Of a stretch of DNA of 64,000 nt, positions 34,700 through 45,703 are shown piece by piece. The position numbers and the translations under genes were made by a program. The stretch spans positions 61,654,247-61,718,246 of the forward strand of contig CM075765.1 of the NCBI GenBank assembly GCA_037974665.1, given 5' to 3'. Each line of letters opens with the position of its first letter. Positions within the stretch are counted from its first letter, which is position 1. Under the pieces are notes generated by a model that made no database searches, was not told the origin of the DNA, and saw only the letters and a list, made by a program, of their open reading frames with translations. The stretch is from Ehretia macrophylla. Taxonomy: Eukaryota; Streptophyta; Magnoliopsida; Boraginales; Ehretiaceae.

Positions 34700-34864
34700 G
34701 ATAGAGACTGACATTAATACAAGCTTTATTCTATGCCATTCTCCTACTGTATGTATTCGGATGTGAGAGCCCGAGTTCCTTTATATGCAGGAGTCAATGT
34801 AGAAAAGAAGACCGATGGGTCCACCAGGGTTGCGACACCAGAATATATTATCCTTATGAGAATG
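34700..34864 (+). other. Short host island between two insertions
   Basis: 165 bases of the plasmid/mitochondrial segment left between the family D solo LTR and element A2. One frame (from 34733) reads without stops up to the A2 edge (PFSYCMYSDVRAR, KKTDGSTRVATPEYI). It may be the C-terminal tail of the DNA polymerase, but no motif proves it. Confidence 0.45.
34860..34864. repeat. TSD left copy (GAATG) of element A2
   Basis: Exactly repeated at 44886-44890. Confidence 0.96.
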
Positions 34865-35436
34865 TGTGACGCCCGAGTTTTAGCCATGCATTTAATTACT
34901 GTTGCATCTTTGTTTGCGCATTTCCTTCTGTGCATTATTGACTGCCTTCTTGAGTTACTATTCACTCCGTTTTTAAACTGCATTATAATAGTGAATTATC
35001 ATTTTTATTAAATCATATTAATTGTAAAAGTAGTGGGAAAAATGTGCAATTGAGCTAGAGGCGATAGGAGATATCGTTTAGAAAATGATTTTTAGTAGTT
35101 GAATGAATAGTGTTACGTAACTAACTTAGGTAATTAATTAGCTAGCATATATTTTACTATCTAAGCTCGTTTTAAAGCTTACTACGCACATTTTATTAGA
35201 TCACTTAAGCACCCAAATGACCCCACCTCAACTTAACCCCTTTATATTATCACTTAAGCTCATAAAATGCAAAAGAAAAAAAAATAAAAAGCTGAAAAAC
35301 AGGAGCCAAACCCGACAGCCCCTCTTTGCACTTGGGAGAAATTTTTCATCTTCAACTCTTCAATTCAAGCCAAGCCAAGCCTTGAGCAACTAGTGTAGGG
35401 TGTTTGCAAGGTTCCTAGGTGCTCCTACGCGTATTG

Positions 35437-36768
35437 GTGAGGGATTTCACGACTTGTTTTTGCATTTTTAAATAGTTGCTCATTTCTTGATTTGTTGAAA
35501 ATATGATTATATGCCATTGTAATTGTTATCTATGCTAATATACCATCTATATGAATGCTAGAGAACACATTTGAGCAGTTGTTTCGCTTTTTAAACGGTT
35601 AGAATCGTTAGTTGGATTTTTAGGATGAATAGTGACGTTTTTTCTAGGGTTTTGTATAATTGCTCGAATTAGCTTGATTTAATGCTTCTAATAGATGCCT
35701 TAGGTGTTAGTGAAGATAGCCTAATAGCCCCGTGCACTTGCATTGCCTTAAATTGCCAAAAAATGGAAAATATCCCACTTTAATTTGGGGCTTTCGGGGT
35801 TAATGCGAATCCGGGTGGATTCGGGCTTCAATTCTAGTATCCTTAGGCTACCTAGGTGCTATAGATGCCTTGATATCCCTTGTTTGAAGCCCGGACAATG
35901 TAGGTGTAGTTTAAAGCCAAAAGAGGGAAATTGGGGCGTTCGGGGTAAACGCGGGCATTTGAATGAGTTAGAGGGTTGAGAGGGTACCTTGGGGGTTAGT
36001 TAGAAGGTTGGGAGAGTTTCCTTTGAAAATGAAATCATTAACTTTGGTTTGGAAGAGAAATAGTTCGAAAAACAAAGGGGTTTAGGTGCAATTTAAGTTG
36101 TCTCACACTTCTAAACCCATGTTAGGACTTCTTGAGTGTTTGTATGTGATTTTAAATTGAATTGGAGCTTTTGGTATGATTCTATGCTTATTTGGTATAT
36201 GTTCATTTGTAAACTACTTATTAGCTTCTATATTTGCTTCTATCCTAATTGCAACGAGGTCAACCTGCTTTGTTGATCCTCATATGTGTTAATGCTTATA
36301 TTATTGCTATTAACTTGCCATCGTTAAGTGCATTGCATAGTGGTTGCGCAACCATAGTGTCAGGGGCGGATGTGTTGAATATCGGCTGGGCGGCAGAGGG
36401 CTTGCCGGTGGATATTCAAACTCCGTACCCTATTCCCTCATTCGCTTGGTCCGGAGATTGCCAGGGGATGTTGGGTCGTAGGATTCAGGGTACATCCGGA
36501 GTATACCCACTGGAGTGATTGGGGTTATGCCGGCTTATCGTGATCGTGCTCGTGGTTCATGGATCGTGATTGAAGACCAGTGAAGATTGGTGTATAGGGG
36601 ATTGTTGAAATGTATCCTTTTAATTGTATGGTTATTTAAGTTATCATTGTTTCTTTAATTGTTAAAGTGTTTTTATTGTGTATTTGTATTATCTGTTGCA
36701 TTGAACGCCCCGGGACTATATCCCTCACTGGGCAACAGTGGTTGCTCATACCTCGATATCTATTTCAG
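35437..36768 (+). other. Putative LTR-internal intron (A2, 5' LTR)
   Basis: TATTG|GTGAGG donor and TATTTCAG acceptor, 1,332 bases; the 3' LTR has the identical span (42971-44302). If used, it would be removed from the 5' leader before gag. Confidence 0.5.
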
Positions 36769-36842
36769 GAGACGCTGAGGGTGATCCCCAGCTTGTTGAT
36801 TTAGTTGAGGAAGAAGAAGTTCAGATCGAGCCTTTACCTTAG
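36769..36842 (+). other. Conserved acidic/purine-rich LTR block (A2, 5' LTR)
   Basis: Two bases plus 24 codons including TAG: DAEGDPQLVDL, then EEEE, then IEPLP-stop. The core GAGGAAGAAGAAG is also a textbook-like purine-rich splicing enhancer. The 3' LTR copy is 44303-44376. Confidence 0.5.
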
Positions 36843-37357
36843 TCGCTGTGTCTGATAACTTGAGGTGGTTAATGAAATTGCTGCTATGTGGAAAGTTTAA
36901 TTAACTGTTTTATGTTCTATTATGTGGCCTAAGGGCTATGTATATGTTTGTTGCGCAAGTCAAAGGATAGTAGATTGTGGTGTAGAATTGGAAGCCATGT
37001 ATTGTAATAACTTTTATTCTTGCCTTATTTCCTTGCATGCTTGGGAGTGGATGGTTAATGTAGAATTCTTTATCCTTTAAGTTGTTTTATTGATTTCCTA
37101 GAATGTCATGATTATAAAACTATGCTGACAACAAGTTCTCGCATGCTTGTGTGTGTTGGAGCTAATGTGTACCATAAGGCTCGGATGGCCTTATAGCTTT
37201 GTTGTTTAATTAAGAAAAGCTTGTATTGTATTGTTGGGACTTTGTTTAAGTGTTTACAGGTTTTTAGAATGTCCACGGTACAGGGGAGACTCTGTCCGTG
37301 TGTCGGGTCCGGACTTAACCTTTAGCTTGGGGGTTGGGTCGGGGCGTGACATTTAAG

Positions 37358-37369
37358 TGGTATCAGAGC
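37358..37369 (+). other. Primer binding site, A2
   Basis: TGGTATCAGAGC six bases past the 5' LTR, complementary to initiator tRNA-Met. Confidence 0.95.
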
Positions 37370-37704
37370 TATAGATTGCATGAAGCCGGGTTAAATTTCT
37401 CGGTCTGTGGGTAGAGATTTGTTATGTGACTTTGTGAATACATGAGTCCTTGATTTTGATTGACCTAAGTGAAATTTGAATAAGGAATGAACATGCTAGC
37501 ATGGAAATAGAATATCAAGAGTCTAGAATGTCAAGTATGATCTAGTGATTTATGTTTACTTCAAGAATGTGGAATATTTATTTGAACTTCTATGTACTTG
37601 ACTTTATGTGAATCTAATTGGACTTTTCTTCATGTGTTGCTTATAAATTGCATATATACATATATATATACCTGTCATAACACTTTGCATTCTAGCCATT
37701 CGAG

Positions 37705-39426
37705 ATGGGGCCTCGCCGTCGTGCTGATAATCCGAATGTTGGTGGAGAACCCGAGGGGGTTCATGGGCAAGAAGCTGAGGTGGCCGAAAATGCACCGCAG
37801 GTTCAAGAACCGAGCACTGCACAGATCTTGGCCACGATGGCCACAGCTATGAACACTATCGCCTAGTTTGTTACACAATAGGGTCAGCCAGGGGTCGTTG
37901 GAGGTAATCAGGCTGCGAGAGCCGGAGGTAGTGGCCCTACCGGAGGGAATCTGTATGATCGGTTTATACATCATGGGGCCTATACTTTCTTTGGGGAGCC
38001 GGACGATATGAAAGCTGAGATGTGGCTAAGGAAGTTCGAGAGAGTGGCAGCGATACTGGAGTGCCATGATGACAGGAAGGTTACTTATGCTACTTTCCTT
38101 CTCGAGGGTGATGCTGAAGATTGGTGGAATACCATCAGTGAGAAATGGGGAGCTGAGGGAGGTCATCATTCGTGGGCCGATTTTGTCCGAGAATTTCGAG
38201 ACAAGTATATATCGGTAGTTGCCCGCGAGAGGCGACAAACTGAGTTCATAAACTTGAAGCAAGGAAGTATGACGGTAGATCAATACGAGGCTACTTTTAC
38301 CCGGCTTTCCCGTTATGCACCAGCTTTAATTCAGCCGGAGGACATGAAGATTCAGAGGTTCATCTTGGGTTTGAGGAGAGATATTATGCTGAACTTGTCT
38401 TCAAATGATTTTCCCAACTATGCTGCAGTAGTCCGAGCTGCCTCGAGATATGAGAAACGGAAAGCCGATGTGTTAGCCGAGACCAGTCAATCGAGTAAAC
38501 GGTTTCAGTCTCAGAGTCAAGGGTACCAGGGGCAGGCTGTATCAGTTGGGCAGAGTTCGCAGCCGAGGCAGACTCAGAGTTACACAGGGCCTACTCAGAC
38601 TCAGGCACGACCAGTCCAGAGTCAGACTCAAAGTCAGTTCCGTCCAGCAGTTTCCCGTTCGCAGCAGGGTAGTTCAGCTACCTCTACTTACAGAGCTCCT
38701 TCGGGAGGCACTGTTGCAAGACGTCACCAGCAGTGCAGCTTCTGTCAGCGCCAGGGCCACACTGAGGATGTTTGTTGGAAGAAACATAACAAGTGTACAG
38801 GTTGCGGCAGTGATCAGCACAGGGTTAAAGACTGTCAGAAATTTAAGAACCCTAGGGGTCAGACATCAGCTCAGAACTCTCAGACCAGGGCACCAGCTAC
38901 AGCACCACCACCACGAGGCCAGGCCCGTGTATTTGCTTTGGATGCTGAGGAGCTTCCGGATACTACTGCTGTGGTAGAAGGTATTTTTCTTCTTAATGAT
39001 CAATCAGTTAAGGTTTTAATTGATTCCGGGGCTTCGCATTCTTTTATTACTCCTAGTTGTGCACAAAATGCTAAATTGAAACATGATAAACTGTTGCATG
39101 AGATTGTGGTCTATACTCCTATGGGTCCGAAGTTTGTTACTAGGTCTATTTGCAGAGCATGTAGTATATTTATTGAAGGTCGTGTTTTTCCTGCTGATTT
39201 GATTATCCTACCCTTCAATGACTTTGAAATTATATTGGGGATGGACTGGTTAAGTAAATATTATGCCCAGCTTGATTGTAGAAAGAAGATTGTGTATCTA
39301 GAAATGCCTGACCAGCCTGTACTTAAAATAGTTGGTAGTAGAAAATCTACGGGAACTCCTATTATTTATTCTATTAGGGCATCTAAATTATTGAGCAAGG
39401 GTTGTGAGGCTTATCTTGCATATTGA
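37705..39426 (+). pseudogene. A2 gag and protease
   Basis: ATG at 37705 opens MGPRRRADN, the same start as A1 gag. Two TAG codons at 37864-37866 and 37879-37881 replace CAG codons of the A1 copy; from 38008 the frame is open for 472 codons. Capsid motifs: FGEPDDMKAEMW, AEDWWNTI, EFRDKYIS, YEATFTRLSRYAP. The two zinc knuckles are complete: C-x2-C-x4-H-x4-C near 38741, then [14 protein letters not shown]. Protease follows with [11 protein letters not shown] and [11 protein letters not shown]. The frame ends at 39426 because one T of a TTT run kept in A1 is missing, shifting pol out of frame. Confidence 0.94.
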
Positions 39427-40799
39427 TTAATCAACCTGGGGATCAATTGAAATTGAATGATGTACCTATCGTGAGAGAGTTTCCGGGGGTCTTTCTTGAG
39501 GAATTACCTGGGTTACCGCCTGATAGAGAGATAGAGTTCATGATTGATTTGTTGCCGGGGACTTCACCTGTCTCCAGGACTCCGTACAGAATGGCTCCAC
39601 CTGAGTTGCAGGAATTGAAAGTTCAATTGCAGGGCTTGCTTGAGAAGGGATTCATTCAGCCGAGTTCTTCACCGTGGGGTGCGCCAGTTCTCTTCGTTAA
39701 AAAGAAAGACGGATCTCTTCGCCTATGCATCGATTACCGGGGTCTTAATCAGGTAACCATCAAAAATAAATATCCTTTGCCTTTAATCGAAGAGTTATTT
39801 GATCAGTTGCAAGGCGCCAGGGTATTCTCTAAATTTGATCTGAGGCAGGGCTATTATCAACTGAGGATTAAGAAAGATGATGTTCCAAAAACTGCTTTCA
39901 GAACTCGATATGGCCATTATGAGTTTGTTGTCTTGCCGTTTGGTCTTACTAATGCTCCCACCGCATTCATGGACTTAATGCAGAGGGTATTCTGTCCTTA
40001 TCTGGACCAATTTGTGGTCATATTTATTGATGATATCCTTGTCTATTCTAAATCTGAGGCGGAGCATGAACAGCATCTCAGAATTGTGTTGCAGACTCTT
40101 CAGGAGTATCGGTTATTTGCAAAGTTTAGCAAATGTGAATTCTGGCTTAAGCAAGTTGCTTTTCTTGGCCATATTATATCGCAGGATGGTATTTCTGTTG
40201 ATCCAGCGAAGATTGAAGTTGTGTTATCTTGGAAACGACCTGAAACTGTCACGAAAATTCGTAGCTTCCTTGGTTTAGCTGGGTATTATCGGAGGTTTGT
40301 CAAGGATTTCTCTAAGATTGCAGGGCCTTTAACTCAACTTACTCAAAAGAAAACCGTATTTGACTGGAATGATAAATGTGAGGCCAGCTTCCAGGAATTG
40401 AAGAAGAGATTGACTACAGCTCCTATTCTTGCTTTACCTGAGGGTTATGATAATCTGGTGATCTATAGTGATGCTTCGAAGGAAGGTCTGGGTTGTGTAT
40501 TGATGCAGAATGGCAGGGTTATTGCTTATGCTTCCAGGAAACTGAAACCTTATGAACTCAACTATCCGACTCATGATCTTGAGCTTGCAGCTATCATTCT
40601 TGCATTAAAGAAATGGCGTCATTATCTCTGGGGCAACAAATTTGAAATCTTTACAGATCATAAGAGCTTGAAATATCTGTTTTCACAGAAAGAGTTGAAC
40701 ATGAGGCAGAGGCGTTGGCTGGAATTACTTGAGGACTATAATTATACTATTAACTATCTTCCGGGTAAGGCCAATATTGTTGCTGATGCTTTGAGCTGA
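39423..40799 (+). pseudogene. A2 reverse transcriptase and RNase H
   Basis: Overlaps the end of the gag-protease frame by four bases through the one-base deletion. RT motifs in order: [50 protein letters not shown] (catalytic pair), [11 protein letters not shown]. RNase H shows [33 protein letters not shown] and [11 protein letters not shown], all with catalytic acids present. A TGA at 40797-40799 replaces the Arg codon in the ALSR motif (CGA to TGA) and cuts off integrase. Otherwise the sequence looks close to functional. Family assignment is certain. Confidence 0.95.
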
Positions 40800-42398
40800 A
40801 AGGCTACTGTTGCTAGCTTGATTATCAAGAATTGGGAATTCATGGAAGAATTGTGCTTATGGAAGCCTAGTACTTCAAATTCTGGTATTCAATTTGCAAG
40901 TTTGCAGATTCAATCTCTGTTGTTATCCAGGATTCGAGAAGCTCAACAGGCTGATCTTCAATTGTTGAAAGTCTTAGAGAATTCTAAAGGGGGAGAGTCG
41001 GATTTCAAACTGCACGACGATGGTATTCTTAAATTCAAGGGTAGAATCTGTATTTCGAATGATCCAACTCTAAAGAAGGATATTCTTGCTGAGGCACACA
41101 GTTCTCGATATACTATCCATCCAGGCAGTACGAAAATGTATAAAGATTTAAAGCAGAATTTCTGGTGGAATAATATGAAGAGAGAAATTGCTGACTATGT
41201 TGCTCGATGCCTTACTTGTCAGAAAGTTAAAGCAGAACATCAGAGACCTGCAGGGTTGTTGCAACCTTTGGCTATTCCTGTTTGGAAATGGGATCATATT
41301 ACTATGGATTTCGTATCAGATTTACCGAGGTCTTCGAGGGGTAATGACTCAGTCTGGGTTATTGTGGATAGACTGACCAAGACTTCTCATTTTATTGCTA
41401 AAAAGAAGTCTGATTCTCTTGATAAACTGGCAGAGTGGTATATTGAGAATCTTGTCCGACTACATGGAATTCCAAAGAGTATCGTGTCAGATAGAGATCC
41501 CAGATTCACATCTCAGTTCTGGCAGAAGATTCAGAAAGCTTTGGGCACGAATTTGAATTTCAGTACAGCTTATCATCCTCAGACAGATGGTCAATCTGAG
41601 AGAACTATCTTGATCCTTGAGGATATGTTACGGGCTTGTATTCTGGACTTCGGTAAAAGTTGGGAGAAATATTTGCCACTAGCAGAGTTCGCCTACAACA
41701 ATAGTTATCAAGCTACTATTGGTATGGCACCTTATGAGGCACTGTATGGGCGTAAATGTCGGTCTCCTCTCTACTGGGATGATGTTGGTGAAATGAAGAC
41801 TATCGACCCTACTCTCTTACCTGAAATGAACAAAATGATTGATCAGGTGCAGCTTATCAGAAAAAGAATGCTTACAGCACAGAGCCGGCAAAAGAGTTAT
41901 GCAGATAGACGACGTCGTGATCTGAAATTTGCTGTGGGGGACCGGGTATTTCTGAAAATTTCTCCTCGCAAGGGTTTGATTCGGCATGGTAAAGGAGGTA
42001 AACTCAGTCCTCGATATGTGGGACCATTTGAGATAACTGAAACTGTTGGTGATTTGGCTTACCGTCTAGCTTTACCTCCCAGCCTGGGCAGAATTCATGA
42101 CGTGTTCCATGTTTCCATGCTTCGAAAGTATCAGCCAGATCCCTCTCACATACTTGAGCCGGAAGCGCTAGAGATCAGTGAAACTTTGACCTACACAGAG
42201 AAACCTCTTCGAATTGTTGATCAGAAAGTTCAGGAGCTGAGGACTAAAAGCATTCCGATGGTTAAAGTTCTGTGGGATCATCACGGAGTAGAGGATGCGA
42301 CATGGGAAAGAGAGGATCAGATGCGGGAACGGTATCCAGAGTTATTCGCCGAATCATGTAAGAATTGCGTGGACGCAATTAGTTTAAGGGGGAGAGGA
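40800..42398 (+). pseudogene. A2 integrase with chromodomain
   Basis: In the same frame as RT, after the TGA. The H2C2 zinc finger is HSSRYTIH ... CLTCQK. The DDE core has DFVSDLP, SIVSDRDPRF and the Glu in PQTDGQSERT. A GPF-like RYVGPFEI module follows. A C-terminal chromodomain (VKVLWDHHGVEDATWERED) marks the chromovirus lineage and is thought to direct insertion into heterochromatin. Relative to element B the extreme C-terminus is shifted by one base, so the usual stop before the polypurine tract is missed. The frame runs through the tract into the 3' LTR, ending at 42533. Confidence 0.94.
42383..42398 (+). other. Polypurine tract, A2
   Basis: TTTAAGGGGGAGAGGA directly before the 3' LTR. 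Confidence 0.92.
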
Positions 42399-44885
42399 TG
42401 TGACGCCCGAGTTTTAGCCATGCATTTAATTACTGTTGCATCTTTGTTTGCGCATTTCCTTCTGTGCATTATTGACTGCCTTCTTGTGTTACTATTCACT
42501 TCGTTTTTAAACTGCCTTCTATTAGTTAATTAGCATTTTTATTAAATCATATTAATTGTAAAAGTAGTGGGAAAAATGTGCAATTGAGCTAGAGGCGATA
42601 GGAGATATCGTTTAGAAAATGATTTTTAGTAGTTGAATGAATAGTGTTACGTAACTAACTTAGGTAATTAATTAGCTAGCATATATTTTACTATCTAAGC
42701 TCGTTTTAAAGCTTACTACGCACATTTTATTAGATCACTTAAGCACCCAAATGACCCCACCTCAACTTAACCCCTTTATATTATCACTTAAGCTCATAAA
42801 ATGCAAAAGAAAAAAAAATAAAAAGCTGAAAAACAGGAGCCAAACCCGACAGCCCCTCTTTGCACTTGGGAGAAATTTTTCATCTTCAACTCTTCAATTC
42901 AAGCCAAGCCAAGCCTTGAGCAACTAGTGTAGGGTGTTTGCAAGGTTCCTAGGTGCTCCTACGCGTATTGGTGAGGGATTTCACGACTTGTTTTTGCATT
43001 TTTAAATAGTTGCTCATTTATTGATTTGTTGAAAATATGATTATATGCCATTGTAATTGTTATCTATGCTAATATACCATCTATATGAATGCTAGAGAAC
43101 ACATTTGAGCCGTTGTTTCGCTTTTTAAACGGTTAGAATCGTTAGTTTGATTTTTAGGGTGAATAGTGACGTTTTTTCTAGGGTTTTGTGTAATTGCTCG
43201 AATTAGCTTGATTTAATGCTTCTAATAGATGCCTTAGGTGTTAGTGAAGATAGCCTAATAGCCCTGTGCACTTGCATTGCCTTAAATTGCCTAAAAATGG
43301 AAAATAGCCGACTTTAATTTGGGGCTTTCGGGGTTAATGCGAATCCGGGTGGATTCGGGCTTCAATTCTAGTATCCTTAGGCTATCTAGGTGCTATATAT
43401 GCCTTGATATCCCTTGTTTGAAGCCCGGACAATGTAGGTGTAGTTTAAAGCCAAAAGAGGGAAATTGGGGCTTTCGGGGTAAACGCGGGCATTTGAATGA
43501 GTTAGAGGCTTGAGAGGGTACCTTGGGGGTTAGTTAGAAGGTTGGGAGAGTTTCCTTTGAAAATGAAATCATTAACTTTGGTTTGGAAGAGAAATAGTTC
43601 GAAAAACAAAGGGGTTTAGGTGCAATTTAAGTTGTCTCACACTTCTAAACCCATGTCAGGACTTCTTGAGTGTTTATATGTGATTTTAAATTGATTTGGA
43701 GCTTTTGGTAGGATTCTATGCTCATTTGGTATATGTTCATTTGTAAACTGCTTATTAGCTTCTATATTTGCTTCTATCCTAATTGCAACGAGGTCAACCT
43801 ACTTTGTTGATCCTCATATGTGTTCATGCTTATATTGTTGCTATTAACTTGCCATCGTTAAGTGCATTGCATAGTGGTTGCGCAACCATAGTGTCAGGGG
43901 CGGATGTGTTGAATATCGGCTGGGCGGCAGAGGGCTTGCCGGTGGATATTCAAACTCCGTACCCTATTCCCTCATTCGCCTGGTCCGGAGATTGCCAGGG
44001 GATGTTGGGTCGTAGGATTCGGGGTACATCCGGAGTACACCCACTGGAGTGATTGGGGTTATGCCGGCTTATCGTGATCGTGCTCGTGGTTCGTGGATCG
44101 TGATTGAAGACCAGTGAAGATTGGTGTATAGGGGATTGTTGAAATGTATCCTTTTAATTGTGTGGTTATTTAAGTTATCATTGTTTCTTTAATTGTTAAA
44201 GTGTTATTGTTGTGTAATTGTATTATCTGTTGCATTGCACGCCCCGGGACTATATCCCTCACTAGGCAACAGTGGTTGCTCATACCTCGATATCTGTTTC
44301 AGGAGACGCTGAGGGTGATCCCCAGCTTGTTGATTTAGTTGAGGAAGAAGAAGTTCAGATCGAGCCTTTACCTTAGTTGCTGTGTCTGATAACTTGAGGT
44401 GGTTAATGAAATTGCTGCTATGTGGAAAGTTTAATTAACTGTTTTATGTTCTATTTTGTGGCCTAAGGGCTATGTATATGTTTGTTGCGCAAGTCGAAGG
44501 ATAGTAGATTGTGGTGTAGAATTGGAAGCCATGTATTGTAATAACTTTTATTCTTGCCTTATTTCCTTGCATGCTTGGGAGTGGATGGTTAATGTAGAAT
44601 GCTTTATCATTTAAGTTGTTTTATTGATTTCCTAGAATGTCATGAATATAAAACTATGCTGACAACAAGTTCTCGCATGCTTGTGTGTGTTGGAGCTAAT
44701 GTGTACCATAAGGCTCGGATGGCCTTATAGCTTTGTTGTTTAATTAAGAAAAGCTTGTATTGTATTGTTGGGACTTTGTTTAAGTGTTTACAGGTTTTTA
44801 GAATGTCCACGGTACAGGGGAGACTCTGTCCGTGTGTCGGGTCCGGACTTAACCTTTAGCTTGGGGGTTGGGTCGGGGCGTGACA
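42399..44885 (+). repeat. 3' LTR of element A2
   Basis: 2,487 bases, nearly identical to 34865-37351. Contains the intron-like span 42971-44302 and the acidic block 44303-44376. Confidence 0.97.
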
Positions 44886-44890
44886 GAATG
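44886..44890. repeat. TSD right copy (GAATG) of element A2
   Basis: Exact copy of 34860-34864. Confidence 0.96.
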
Positions 44891-45050
44891 ATCGCCCATA
44901 CATTTGATCGGGAAAGCCATAGGAGCTGGATCACCTAGCCATAGAATCAGGAATGCCTTTCCATATGAGCTGGTACGCCGAAACATAGGAGCAGGAGCGC
45001 CTTTCCATAAGGATGCTGGAAAATCCCTAGTATTTACTCTATAAAAAAGA

Positions 45051-45617
45051 ATGATAAGGAACATGGATAAAATATCATTACATAATCTATTAGGTGAGAC
45101 AGATAACCTCCAAAAGTTTGCTCTATGTAAGGAGTTCGACGAACTAACTTTGCATGAGGACACTGGTGGTTCTTCGTCTTCTACAAGTGAGGTCCAACCA
45201 TCATCATATTCTACAAGTCTAGTGCTACCTTCGTCTTCATCTTCTTCTATGAGTCAACCTCCGTCTTATGGTTATCTTGGTATCTCTGATCGTTTATTAC
45301 AAAGTTGGACACATTCACTTTGGAGCCCGTATATTATTGACCAACTACGAGTTCCTTTTATAGAGCTCCCTAGCCATTTTCTTGAAGAATCATCATTCAA
45401 GTCGTATAACATTCATATGGGGTTTGGTTTTTACTTTTTTCCTGGTCAGTTTGAGTTCTTACTTCAAGAATTGAAGTTCCCTAAATCCTTTGATAGGTTT
45501 TCTTTTTTAAGTAATTCACTTGGTTTATCATATAATAGAAGACCTCTTTCTGAGTTCTTCTTGTTTCCTTATAGTAGTTCTGGTGCCGGTTTGCGCGGTT
45601 TGATCACCGAAAAGTGA
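45051..45617 (+). CDS. Unknown 188-codon frame of the plasmid-derived segment
   Basis: An uninterrupted frame between the decayed DNA polymerase and element B. An inner Met (MDKISLHNLL, about 45063) is an alternative start. It has a Leu-rich start (LHNLLGETDNLQKFALCKEF), a low-complexity Ser-rich stretch at about residues 40-70, and then a compact C-terminal part rich in Phe, Tyr and Pro (LPSHFLEESSFKSYN, FPGQFEFLLQELKFP). There is no signal peptide or clear membrane helix. I do not recognise it. Linear mitochondrial plasmids carry small unknown ORFs beside their polymerases, and its position fits that. That it is open while its neighbours are broken is notable. Confidence 0.5.
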   Translation: MIRNMDKISLHNLLGETDNLQKFALCKEFDELTLHEDTGGSSSSTSEVQPSSYSTSLVLPSSSSSSMSQPPSYGYLGISDRLLQSWTHSLWSPYIIDQLRVPFIELPSHFLEESSFKSYNIHMGFGFYFFPGQFEFLLQELKFPKSFDRFSFLSNSLGLSYNRRPLSEFFLFPYSSSGAGLRGLITEK

Positions 45618-45656
45618 AGTAAAATCTTGGTGGAGGTAATTACTCATTATAACGGT

Positions 45657-45703
45657 ATGTATGGGTGTTTCTTGATTTTGGTAAGCTTAGGCATTGGTTG
45701 TAC
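45657..45703 (+). pseudogene. Small membrane protein of plasmid segment, N-terminal piece
   Basis: ATG at 45657 starts MYGCFLILVSLGIGC, a hydrophobic N-terminal segment. Element B, at 45704, interrupts it inside a Thr codon. The rest is at 55204-55517. Joining across the insertion without the duplicated TGTAC keeps the frame. Confidence 0.6.
45699..45703. repeat. TSD left copy (TGTAC) of element B
   Basis: Exactly repeated at 55199-55203. Confidence 0.96.

Larger units (their letters stand above)
34865..37351 (+). repeat. 5' LTR of element A2
   Basis: TGTGACGCCCGAG to GGGGCGTGACA, 2,487 bases, same length as the 3' LTR. Holds the GC-rich island (about 36340-36530), the putative intron 35437-36768 and the acidic block 36769-36842. 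Confidence 0.97.
34865..44885 (+). mobile_element. Full-length Tekay-type Ty3/gypsy element A2 (chromovirus)
   Basis: 10,021 bases with two 2,487-base LTRs, a perfect GAATG TSD, a primer site, gag, protease, RT, RNase H, integrase with chromodomain, and a polypurine tract. The LTRs differ at only scattered positions, mainly clustered in the first ~140 bases. This is the best-preserved element of the window. Coding defects: two TAG codons near the start of gag, a one-base deletion after protease, a TGA after RNase H, and loss of the pol stop. It sits in the plasmid-derived host segment. Confidence 0.97.

Noticed and set aside
38026..38283. Minus-strand frame inside A2 gag, and plus-strand frame 38546-38977
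   Set aside because: Other-frame shadows of a clearly coding gag region.
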